DNA of 64,000 bases from Massilia rubra (GTDB lineage: Bacteria > Pseudomonadota > Gammaproteobacteria > Burkholderiales > Burkholderiaceae_D): the NCBI RefSeq assembly GCF_011682065.1, contig NZ_VUYU01000024.1:41174-105173 (forward strand), in the 5' to 3' direction. Position numbers and translations under genes: made by a program. This document shows, one piece after another, positions 28,187-36,600 of the stretch. The notes beneath the pieces are model-generated. The model worked only from the letters and a program-made list of their open reading frames with translations, was not told the origin of the DNA and did no database searches. Positions within the stretch are counted from its first letter, which is position 1; each line of letters begins with the position of its first letter.

Positions 28187-28489
28187 GGATTGGTCAAGCC
28201 GCATGTCGGCGCCAGTCCCCCGGCAAGGTGGCTTACCCGGCAACTGTCGCGTGAACGCAAAAATATCCACCCTCAATATCGATTAGCGCAAACTTCCACC
28301 CGATTGCCGGCGTCCGGCCAGCCTGGCGCAGGCGCCGCGACGCCCTTCCCGCACCGTTTTGCCCCCTTCCCGCCCTAACAATCCTGCCAGCTTTCCACCC
28401 CGGCCGGACGGGTTTGTAATGTTCGTCAAGCGAATTTTCCTGCCCGCCGATCAAGCGCGGAGCAACCGAACCGTGACTGGAACATCACC
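28187..28489. other. Intergenic region without a recognised gene
   Basis: About 300 bases between the ArsR operator and the helical protein gene. No open frame with a ribosome-binding site, no strong hairpin and no repeat was seen; it presumably holds the promoter of the downstream gene. Confidence 0.5.
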
Positions 28490-29509
28490 ATGGCACACCT
28501 GGCCTCATTTTCTCCCCAGCTCTCTCCCGCCCAGCCGGCGACCCTGCGCGAGCCCTCCGTGCGTACGCCCGGCGGCGGCATGTTCTGGAGTCCCGGCATC
28601 GGTCTCGGCGCGGGCATCATCCTCGAACTGTCGGGCGATATCGACAGCCTGTCGCAGCGCATCGCCCGCTTGCCCGAGCGCGCCGGACGCGGCCGGCCGG
28701 CTGTCAGCCAGTACCTGTTCATGGTCAAGACCCTGGCGGCGGCCTGGGCCACGCGCAGCCGGCCCGGCCTGCACAGCGCCCTGGACGGCCTGCGCCACCT
28801 GGGCGAGAGCCTGCTCGCGCAGGATGCCGCGCCGCTGGCCACGGCGCTGCTGAACATGTTCCACGGGCGGCCCTCGTCCGGCCCCGGCGCGGTGCGCCTG
28901 ATCGACGCCCTGGTGCGGCGCCTGGCGGCCCCGGCCGATGAGCTGTCCGCCCTCGACCAGGATGTCGGCAATTACCTTGCGCAGATGGGACGCGCCTCGG
29001 GCGCGCTGGAAACCGACACGGTGATGGTGACCGAGCGCCTGCAGGCCGACCATGTCCACGCCTTCATCCTGGCGCAACAGGTCAATACCTTGCAGGGACG
29101 GCTGGCCGATGCGCGCGCACGGCGCCACAGTCACTGGCTGCCCGGCGCGGATGCGGCGCAAGCCGGCGCCGATATCGAGACGCACAGCGGCGCACTCGAA
29201 AGCGTCATGCGAGAGCTCGACCATATCCGCGAGGGCCAGGCCTCGATGATGGCCGAAGCGGTGTATCTGCAAGGCTTGCTGCCGACGCTGTCGGCTTACC
29301 TGAGCGGCATGGACCGGATCGGCGCCGGCATCCGCATCGCCGCCGCCGGCACGCGCGCCCTGCGTGCCGAGCTCGACGACCTGAAAAATGTCTTGCTGGC
29401 CGGGCCGGCGGCGAGCAGCACGGCGCACGCCCAGTTGCAGGCGGCCCTGCCGTCCTGGCGCATGCTGGCGGCGCGCATTGCCGCCTTTCCGGCCGCCCCG
29501 GCCGAGTAG
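28490..29509 (+). CDS. Helical protein of unknown function, 339 residues
   Basis: I do not recognise a family. The protein is almost wholly alpha-helical, Ala/Leu/Arg-rich, with no signal peptide. Segments such as LDQDVGNYLAQMGRASGALE, HVHAFILAQQVNTLQGRLAD and LESVMRELDHIREGQASM look like long amphipathic helices, and IGAGIRIAAAGTRAL is a short Gly/Ala-rich hydrophobic stretch. The helix-rich layout with a short hydrophobic hairpin recalls alpha-pore-forming toxins (HBL/XaxA-like), but this is only a resemblance. It ends 15 bases from the convergent luxI gene, so quorum control is possible but not shown. Confidence 0.6.
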   Translation: MAHLASFSPQLSPAQPATLREPSVRTPGGGMFWSPGIGLGAGIILELSGDIDSLSQRIARLPERAGRGRPAVSQYLFMVKTLAAAWATRSRPGLHSALDGLRHLGESLLAQDAAPLATALLNMFHGRPSSGPGAVRLIDALVRRLAAPADELSALDQDVGNYLAQMGRASGALETDTVMVTERLQADHVHAFILAQQVNTLQGRLADARARRHSHWLPGADAAQAGADIETHSGALESVMRELDHIREGQASMMAEAVYLQGLLPTLSAYLSGMDRIGAGIRIAAAGTRALRAELDDLKNVLLAGPAASSTAHAQLQAALPSWRMLAARIAAFPAAPAE

Positions 29510-29523
29510 CGGCCAGTAACCCG

Positions 29524-30111
29524 CTAGGACGCCAGGCGCGCCTCGAACATCGCTTCGTAGGTGCCCGCGATGTCCACATACAAGGCCACCGCGCGCTCGA
29601 CGCCGATCTGGACCGGATCGCCGAAGCGCGTGGTCAACACCCCGGCGCGGCGCAGCAGGCGTTCGATGGCGACCGTGGTGACCGTCACGTACTGGTCCAG
29701 GCCGGCGTGATGGCCATAACTGATGATTTCGCCGATCGACTCCATGGTAATCTCCGAAAAACCGAAGCGCGGGTTGCCGTCGGTTTCGATGGCGAAGCGC
29801 GACAGCTCCCAGATGCGGGCGTTGGCGGGGGCTTCCTGGCCGTGCAGGAGCTGCGCAAAAGAATCCTTGAGCATGTAGGGGCCTTCGGTCGGCAAGATGC
29901 GCCAGCAGCCGCGCAGCGGCCCGCCGCCCGGCTCGCGGATCATCATATACAGTGGTTCGAGGGCGTCGTAACCATCAATTTCCATGCCGCTCATGATCGG
30001 CACTTCCCAGCCCAGCCGGTCCTTGAACACCTTGGCGCGCAGTTTGTGCATCTCCCACAAGTCACGCGATTTGAATTCGCGCCGTGCGGCGATTCGAATA
30101 TGCAGAGCCAT
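29524..30111 (-). CDS. Acyl-homoserine-lactone synthase (LuxI family)
   Basis: 195 residues from ATG 30111, with GAGGT seven bases upstream. LuxI catalyses acyl-ACP plus S-adenosylmethionine to acyl-homoserine lactone. The invariant residues are in place: KLRAKVFKDRLGWEVP (Arg, Phe, Trp), GMEIDGYD (Glu, Asp, Asp), RGCWRILPTEGPYML and WELSRFAI (Glu, Arg). Acyl-chain length cannot be read. Its promoter region, shared with the divergent rsaL-like gene, carries nested dyads and a lux box. Confidence 0.92.
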   Translation of the reverse strand: MALHIRIAARREFKSRDLWEMHKLRAKVFKDRLGWEVPIMSGMEIDGYDALEPLYMMIREPGGGPLRGCWRILPTEGPYMLKDSFAQLLHGQEAPANARIWELSRFAIETDGNPRFGFSEITMESIGEIISYGHHAGLDQYVTVTTVAIERLLRRAGVLTTRFGDPVQIGVERAVALYVDIAGTYEAMFEARLAS

Positions 30112-30139
30112 CTTAGGTACCTCGCTTTATATATATAAA

Positions 30140-30189
30140 AGTTATGCTGCTTGCATGAAGAATCATGCAAAAATTGCATTAGCATAACT
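30140..30189. promoter_or_regulatory. Nested inverted repeats between luxI and the rsaL-like gene
   Basis: Outer arms AGTTATGCT (30140-30148) and AGCATAACT (30181-30189) are perfect; inside them TTGCATGA (30151-30158) and TCATGCAA (30163-30170) form a second perfect dyad. They sit 29-78 bases upstream of luxI in an AT-rich region. Likely sites for the RsaL-like repressor or the LuxR-type activator. Confidence 0.6.
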
Positions 30190-30205
30190 AGTAGAGTTGC
30201 TAGGT
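30186..30205. promoter_or_regulatory. lux/las-type box
   Basis: AACTAGTAGAG-TTGCTAGGT fits the NNCT-N12-AGNN form of LuxR/LasR binding sites (CT at 30188, AG at 30202) and resembles the Pseudomonas lasI box. It lies 53 bases before the rsaL-like start and 75 before luxI, and shares four bases with the outer dyad arm, so activator and repressor could compete. Confidence 0.65.
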
Positions 30206-30257
30206 GGCCTGTAAGCACAGTGAATGGAATACTGCCCTTTTGTTTGCGAGGAACGGT

Positions 30258-30548
30258 ATGGCTCAGGATTTCAACTACCAGACGACGGCCGTGGCAGAAC
30301 AGCGCGGCGGGATCGATCACGAAAGCGGCGCTGCGAATGCGGCAACGATGGCAAGCACGCCCCATAGCGAATTAAAACGGTTCAGGATCAGCAAGCGCGA
30401 AAGCCAGGAAAAATTCTGGGGACGCTTCGGCGTGACGCAGTCGAGCGGCAGCCGCTTCGAAACCGGCCTGGGTATTCCAGCGCCGGTGGCAATTTTGGTG
30501 AAGCTGTATGTCAAGGGTAAGCTCAGCGATGGGGATCTTCCGGGCTGA
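30258..30548 (+). CDS. RsaL-like quorum-sensing repressor
   Basis: 96 residues from ATG 30258 with GAGGAA at 30248-30253. The C-terminal half, SKRESQEKFWGRFGVTQSSG then SRFETGLGIPAPVAILVKLY, closely follows the helix-turn-helix of Pseudomonas RsaL (ESQ-FW-RFG-SQS-GSRFE-G...P-P). RsaL represses the lasI gene and balances acyl-homoserine-lactone levels. The gene position, between luxI and luxR and divergent from luxI, is the same as in Pseudomonas. Its last 26 bases overlap the end of the convergent luxR gene. Confidence 0.82.
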   Translation: MAQDFNYQTTAVAEQRGGIDHESGAANAATMASTPHSELKRFRISKRESQEKFWGRFGVTQSSGSRFETGLGIPAPVAILVKLYVKGKLSDGDLPG

Positions 30549-31260
30549 TGATGCCCAGGCTGATCGCCTTGACCAGTGCCTGCTGCCGGGTGTTGACGTT
30601 GAATTTCACGCGGATGTTACCGATATGAAAATTCACCGTCGCCTCGGAGCAGAGCACGATCTTCGAGATTTCCCATGAAGACTTGCCGACCATGACCCAG
30701 TTGAGCACTTCCAGCTCACGCTTGGTCAGGCGCGGCAGCGCTTCGGCGCCCGGCTTGGGCGCGACGAATTTGAGCGAGGACTCGAAGGCGTAGTCGCGGA
30801 TCAGCGACAGCGACGGCATCAGCTGGCTGATCGTGCTGTCGAACTCGCCGTTGGGCGGGGCGTCGGAAGCAAAACTGACCACGCCGAACTCCCCGCTCGG
30901 CCCGTGGATGGGAAAGGTGATGCCGGAGCGAATGCCGTAGCCGCAGGCTTCCTCGTACATCTCGCGCTGGGCGGGAGCGTGGAAGGTATCCGGTTCCCAC
31001 ACGATCGGCAGCGAGCTGGTCATGCAATGGGCGACGGTCGGGTCCACGTAGTGGAGCTTGTCGGCGTCGTAGCGGGTGCGCCAGGCGGCCGCGTAATTGC
31101 TGTGCAGGAACGCCGTCTCCAGCTTGACATGCTTGGAGCCGACCGTGCCGTACAGCACCTGGTCGAATCCCTGGTCATGGGCCAGCGAAAACAGGGCCGA
31201 ACTCCAGCCATTCTCATGGTCGCTTTTCAAAAGCGTCATCAGTTGTCCCATTTTCACCAT
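30523..31260 (-). CDS. LuxR-family quorum-sensing regulator
   Basis: 245 residues from ATG 31260, preceded by AAGGAG at 8 bases. The N-terminal autoinducer-binding domain has the conserved WRTRYDADKLHYVDP (Trp, Tyr, Asp, Pro) and IVWE (Trp). The C-terminal GerE-type helix-turn-helix has LTKRELEVLNWVMVGKSSWE followed by VNFHIGNIRVKFNVNTRQQA. It should bind the signal made by the neighbouring LuxI and activate through the lux box at 30186. It is convergent with, and overlaps, the rsaL-like gene. Confidence 0.93.
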   Translation of the reverse strand: MVKMGQLMTLLKSDHENGWSSALFSLAHDQGFDQVLYGTVGSKHVKLETAFLHSNYAAAWRTRYDADKLHYVDPTVAHCMTSSLPIVWEPDTFHAPAQREMYEEACGYGIRSGITFPIHGPSGEFGVVSFASDAPPNGEFDSTISQLMPSLSLIRDYAFESSLKFVAPKPGAEALPRLTKRELEVLNWVMVGKSSWEISKIVLCSEATVNFHIGNIRVKFNVNTRQQALVKAISLGIISPEDPHR

Positions 31261-31307
31261 TGCCGTTACTCCTTTTTGTTGCCTATTTTACACAAATATC
31301 GCGTGGA

Positions 31308-31323
31308 GACACTAGCGAGTGTC
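31308..31323. promoter_or_regulatory. Palindrome upstream of luxR
   Basis: GACACT-AGCG-AGTGTC is a perfect 6+6 inverted repeat 47 bases upstream of the luxR start. It is a candidate operator; the bound protein is unknown. Confidence 0.45.
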
Positions 31324-31547
31324 TTGTGATTAACTAAAACATTCAGAAATGTAACCATTTGTCAGTATTTTAGACTTTCCATAAGTGGCGTGTTAAACAA
31401 ATTTCGCATGCGATTCCGCTTAGAAATGAAACTACCAGTTACGTCGGGTTGACTTATCCGAGGAAGCCAAAGGCGTAGCGCAATCGCAACATTGACCTTG
31501 GTCGCAATGAATTGTGCGTCGTGGAAATTTATTCTCGGGTAGGCTCA
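31324..31547. other. AT-richer intergenic region, no gene seen
   Basis: Between the luxR palindrome and the structured leader no coding frame with a start site is convincing. GC content is visibly lower than the flanks, consistent with divergent promoters. Confidence 0.4.
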
Positions 31548-31627
31548 GGCAACTTGACGTTACCATCGTAGCCGAATAGGGTAAGCTGCCGGTCCGGGCA
31601 GGCTGATGAAGCCACGCTACCCGGACC
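31548..31627 (+). promoter_or_regulatory. Structured leader upstream of the REC-GGDEF-EAL operon
   Basis: Two adjacent stem structures: GGCA (31548) with TGCC (31587) enclosing TTACC (31560-31564) with GGTAA (31580-31584); then GGTCCGGG (31591-31598) with CCCGGACC (31620-31627) enclosing GGCT/AGCC. It ends 87 bases before the start of the operon. It could be a cis-acting RNA; it does not match the c-di-GMP-I riboswitch consensus as I know it. It could equally be a terminator-like or repeat element. Confidence 0.35.
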
Positions 31628-31714
31628 CTTGACTGGCTGGCGCACTGGTATACAGTTGCCGTTACCGTCGTAAAAAATGTGATCGGCAGCCAATTTAACC
31701 AGACCTAGCGCACC

Positions 31715-33652
31715 GTGCAGATCATTCCGAAAGTGTTACTCGTCAACGACGACGCAGCCAGCCTGCTGGCGCTCGAAAGCCTGCTGTCCGAGGCCACGCG
31801 CGCGCAGCATTACGCGCTGCTCAAGGCCAGCTCCGGCCATGAAGCGCTGCGCATGGTGCTGACCCACGATTTCGCCGTGATCCTGCTCGACGCCAACATG
31901 CCCGGCATGGACGGCTTCGAAACCGCCGAGGCGATCCATTCGCACCCGCGTTCGAGCGCGGTGCCGATCATCTTCATCACCGCCCACTACGGCGACGAGC
32001 GCCATCGGCTCGAAGCCTACAGCAAGGGCGCGGCCGACTATCTGTTTACGCCGGTGATCCCGCAGGTACTGCAAACCAAAGTGGCGGTGTTCGTCGACCT
32101 GACCCGCAAGAACCTCGAACTGCAGGCGAAAACGCGCGAACTGTCGCTGCTCAACCAGGACCTGCGCGTCCAGCGCGTGCAAGACCTGGAGCGCATCAAC
32201 CGCGCGCTGGAACAGGAAGTGGCCGAACGCAAGGTGGCCGAGCAGCGCGCGCAGGCGCTCTCGATCCGCGATCCGCTGACCAACCTGGTCAACCGGCGCT
32301 CGCTGATCGCCCAGCTCGAACACGCGGTCGCCACGGCCGACCGCCACGGCGGCGAATTCGCGCTGCTGTTCCTCGACCTGGACCGCTTCAAGCAGATCAA
32401 CGACACCCTGGGACACGAAGTGGGCGACGAACTGCTGCGCCAGGTCGCCGCGCGCCTGCTGGCGGCGGTGCGCGTGTCGGATGTGGTGGCGCGCCTCGGC
32501 GGCGACGAATTCGTGGTGCTGCTCGAAGGGCGCGGCGCCGCCGCCAACGCGGCGCGGGTGGCGCGCAAGATCGAGCAGGCGCACACGCGCCCCTTCGAGA
32601 TCAACGGCCAGCGCATCGCCACCTCCACCAGCATCGGCATCGGCCTGTACCCGCAGGACGGGAGCAGCGCCGCGCAACTGATGAAAAACGCCGACACCGC
32701 GATGTACCACGCCAAGCAGCACCGGCGCGGCAGCATCGAGTTTTTCCGCGAAGAGCTCAACACGCGCGAACGCGAGCGCGCCCAATGGGTGGCCGAACTG
32801 CATGCCGCGCTCGAAGGCAAGCAATTCGAACTGCTGTTCCAGCCGCGCGCCGCCCTGCCCGACGGCGCGGTCGTAGCGGTCGAAGCGCTGCTGTACTGGC
32901 GCCACCCGCGCCACGGCCTGATCGCCGCGGCGCGCTTTTTGCCCGACGTGGCCGACAGATTGCTGCTCGAACAAGTGTGCGAATGGATGCTGGGCGCGGC
33001 CTGCGCCGAAGCGGCGCGCTGGCGCGCGGGCCTGGCGCAAACGGCGACCCAGGCGGCCCGGCTGTCGAAGGTCGTCATGGCGGTCGACCTGGCGCTGCTG
33101 CAGATCCGCCCCGAACTGGCCGCGCGCGTGCTGGCGCACCTGCGCAGCTGCAAGCTGCCGGCCGGCTGGCTGGAACTCGAAATTCCCGAACACCTGCTGC
33201 TCGATACGCGCGACAGCGCGGCCGTGCTGCGCCAGCTGAAAGCGGCCGGCGTGCGCCTGACGGTCGACGACTTCGGCAGCGCCGGCGCGGCGCTGGCCAT
33301 GCTGCGCGAGCTGCCGCTCGACGCCATCAAGATCGACCGCGCTTTCGTGCGCGCCATCGGGGTCGAGCGCGGCACCGACATGGCCGCCGCCATCGTCCAC
33401 CTCGGGCGCGCGCTCGGGCTGCGGGTGCTGGCCCAGGGCGTGCACACCGCCGAACAGCTGGCGGTCCTGAAGTCGCTCGGCTGCGACGAATACCAGGGCG
33501 AACTGCTCAGCCCCGCCCTGCACGCGGCCGACATGCTGGCGCTGCTGCAGGCCCGCTGCGGCGCACCAGCCATGCAGATACCACCAACAACGAGCCCGGA
33601 CCAGAATCAGGCCGCTCTTTCAACTCCCAAAAAACGAGGACAAAGCCGATGA
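31715..33652 (+). CDS. Response regulator with GGDEF and degenerate EAL domains
   Basis: 645 residues from GTG 31715 (no ATG is available before residue 50; ribosome-binding site weak). REC domain with [21 protein letters not shown] (phospho-Asp) and IIFITAHYG; a coiled linker ~135-180; GGDEF with intact [14 protein letters not shown] with EALLYW, EIPEH, DDFG and KID. The EAL metal-site Asn is replaced (AVDLALL for VNLS) and the later Glu is Gln (QGVHT for EGVET). It is therefore predicted to make rather than break c-di-GMP, under phosphorylation control by the kinase gene it overlaps by four bases. Confidence 0.9.
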   Translation: MQIIPKVLLVNDDAASLLALESLLSEATRAQHYALLKASSGHEALRMVLTHDFAVILLDANMPGMDGFETAEAIHSHPRSSAVPIIFITAHYGDERHRLEAYSKGAADYLFTPVIPQVLQTKVAVFVDLTRKNLELQAKTRELSLLNQDLRVQRVQDLERINRALEQEVAERKVAEQRAQALSIRDPLTNLVNRRSLIAQLEHAVATADRHGGEFALLFLDLDRFKQINDTLGHEVGDELLRQVAARLLAAVRVSDVVARLGGDEFVVLLEGRGAAANAARVARKIEQAHTRPFEINGQRIATSTSIGIGLYPQDGSSAAQLMKNADTAMYHAKQHRRGSIEFFREELNTRERERAQWVAELHAALEGKQFELLFQPRAALPDGAVVAVEALLYWRHPRHGLIAAARFLPDVADRLLLEQVCEWMLGAACAEAARWRAGLAQTATQAARLSKVVMAVDLALLQIRPELAARVLAHLRSCKLPAGWLELEIPEHLLLDTRDSAAVLRQLKAAGVRLTVDDFGSAGAALAMLRELPLDAIKIDRAFVRAIGVERGTDMAAAIVHLGRALGLRVLAQGVHTAEQLAVLKSLGCDEYQGELLSPALHAADMLALLQARCGAPAMQIPPTTSPDQNQAALSTPKKRGQSR

Positions 33653-36600
33653 ACAACATGACCGACATGGCCGAAGAACTGGACATCAAGCTCCTGCTAT
33701 CGACCCTGATGGCGCTCAAGAAGGGCGACTTCACGGCGCGCATGCCATCCGACTGGAGCGGCATTTCGGGCAAGATCGCCGATACCCTGAACGACATCAT
33801 CGAAACCAAGGAAAAAATGGTGGAGGCGGTGACCGAGGTATCGCGCGTGGTCGGCGCCGAAGGCCGGCTGGAAAAGCGCGCCTCGGTCCCGAACGTGGTG
33901 GGAGGCTGGGCCACCATCATCAGCTCCGTCAACACCCTGATCGACGACCTGGTGCGCCCGACCACGGAAATGGCGCGCGTGATCGGCGCGGTGGCCAAGG
34001 GCGACCTGTCGCAGACCATGGCGCTGGAAGTGGACGGCCATCCGCTCATGGGCCAGTACCTGCGCGCGGCCACCACCGCCAACACGATGGTCGAACAGCT
34101 CTCCTCGTTCTCGTCGGAAGTCACGCGCGTGGCGCGCGAAGTGGGCACCGAGGGTAAGCTCGGCGGCCAGGCGCAGGTCAAGGGCGTGGCCGGCACCTGG
34201 AAAGACTTGACCGACTCGGTCAACTCGATGGCGGGCAACCTCACGTCCCAGGTGCGTAACATCGCCGAAGTGACCACCGCCGTGGCCAACGGCGACTTGT
34301 CCAAGAAAATCACGGTGGACGTGCGCGGCGAGATCCTGCAACTGAAAGACACCATCAACGTCATGGTGGACCAGCTGCGCTCGTTTGCGTCGGAAGTCAC
34401 GCGGGTGGCGCGCGAGGTGGGCACCGAGGGTAAACTCGGCGGCCAGGCTTACGTGCCGGGCGTGGGCGGCACCTGGAAAGACTTGACCGACAACGTGAAC
34501 TTCATGGCGTCCAACCTCACCGGCCAGGTGAGGAACATCGCGGCGGTGACCACCGCGGTGGCGAACGGCGACCTGTCCAAGAAGATCACGGTGGACGTCA
34601 AGGGCGAAATCCTGGAGCTGAAAAACACCATCAACGTGATGGTGGACCAGTTGTCGTCGTTCGCCTCGGAAGTGACGCGGGTGGCGCGCGAGGTGGGCAC
34701 CGAGGGTAAACTCGGTGGCCAGGCGCAGGTGAAAGGCGTGGCCGGCACCTGGAAGGACTTGACCGACTCGGTCAACTCGATGGCGGGTAACCTCACCGGC
34801 CAGGTGAGGAACATCGCCGACGTGACCACCGCCGTGGCCAACGGCGACTTGTCGAAGAAGATCACGGTGGACGTCAAGGGCGAGATCCTGGAGCTGAAAA
34901 ACACCATCAACGTGATGGTCGACCAGTTGAATTCCTTTGCGTCGGAAGTCACGCGCGTGGCGCGCGAAGTAGGCACCGAGGGTAAACTCGGCGGCCAGGC
35001 TAACGTGCCCGGCGTGGCCGGCACCTGGAAAGACCTGACCGACGGCGTGAACTCGATGGCGGGTAACCTCACGGGCCAGGTGCGTAACATCGCCGACGTG
35101 ACCACCGCGGTGGCCAACGGCGACCTGTCCAAGAAGATCACGGTGGACGTCAAGGGCGAGATCCTGGAGCTGAAGAACACGATTAACGTGATGGTGGACC
35201 AATTGTCCTCGTTCGCGTCGGAAGTAACGCGCGTGGCGCGCGAAGTGGGCACCGAAGGAAAACTCGGCGGCCAGGCTTACGTGCCGGGCGTGGGCGGCAC
35301 CTGGAAGGACTTGACCGATAACGTGAACTTCATGGCGTCCAACCTCACCGGCCAGGTGAGGAACATCGCGGCGGTGACCACCGCCGTGGCGCGCGGCGAC
35401 CTGTCCAAGAAAATCACGGTCGACGTCAAGGGCGAGATTTTGGAACTGAAGGACACCATCAACGTGATGGTGGACCAATTGTCCTCGTTCGCGTCGGAAG
35501 TGACGCGGGTGGCGCGCGAGGTGGGCACCGAAGGCAAGCTCGGTGGCCAGGCCAATGTGTCCGGCGTGGCCGGCACCTGGAAGGACTTGACCGAGAACGT
35601 GAACCAGCTGGCCGCCAACCTGACCAACCAGGTGCGCGCGATTGCCGAGGTGGCGACCGCCGTGACGCGCGGCGACTTGTCGCGCTCGATCCAGGTGGAG
35701 GCGCGCGGCGAGGTGTCCTACCTGAAGGACAACATCAACGAGATGATCCGCAACCTCAAGGAAACCACGCAGAAAAATGCGCAGCAGGATTGGCTCAAGA
35801 CTAACCTGGCGCGCTTTACCCGCCTGCTGCAAGGCCAGCGCGACTTGCAGGCGGTGACAAAGCTGATCCTGTCCGAGCTGGCGCCGCTGGTGTCGGCCCA
35901 CCACGGCGTGTTCTACATGATGGACTCGCAGGAGCTCGACGCGCGCCTGCGCATGATCGCCAGCTACGGCTACCGTTCCAGCCGCAAGCTGGCCACCTCC
36001 TTCCTGCCGGGCGAAGGCCTGGTCGGCCAGTGCGCGGTCGAGAAAACCCGCATCTGGCTGACCGACGTGCCGCGCGATTACATCGTGGTCTCGTCGGGCC
36101 TGGGCGCGGCGCCGCCGACCAACATCGTGGTGCTGCCGATCCTGTTCGAACAGCAGGTCAAGGCGGTGATCGAAATCGCCTCGCTCGACCGCTTCACCGA
36201 AACCCACCTCTCCTTCCTTGACCAGTTGATGGAGTCGATCGGCGTGGTGCTCAACACGATCGAGGCCAACAGCCGCACCGAGTCGCTGCTGACGCAGTCG
36301 CAGTCGCTGGCGCAGGAACTGCAGCAGACCAACCAGGAACTGGCCGAGAAAGCGCGCCTGCTGTCCGAACAGAACATCGAGGTGGAACGCAAGAACCGCG
36401 AGGTGGAACAGGCCAAGCTGGCGCTGGAAGAAAAAGCGACCCAGCTGGCGCTGTCGTCCAAGTACAAATCCGAGTTCCTGGCGAATATGTCGCACGAGTT
36501 GCGCACGCCGCTCAACTCCCTGCTGATCCTCGCGCAGCAGCTGTCGGATAACCCGGAGGGCAACCTCTCGGGAAAGCAAGTAGAGTTCGCAAAGACGATC

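Noticed and set aside
31548..31627. c-di-GMP-I riboswitch call for the structured leader
   Set aside because: The stems do not carry the conserved GEMM bases that I know, so only a generic structured leader is reported.
32785..33648. Long N-terminal extension of the kinase frame
   Set aside because: It lies out of frame inside the GGDEF-EAL gene, and ATG 33649 has a good ribosome-binding site and an ATGA overlap.
34114..35769. Regular repeats considered as a CRISPR or satellite array
   Set aside because: They are in-frame 276-bp coding repeats of a HAMP-type domain.
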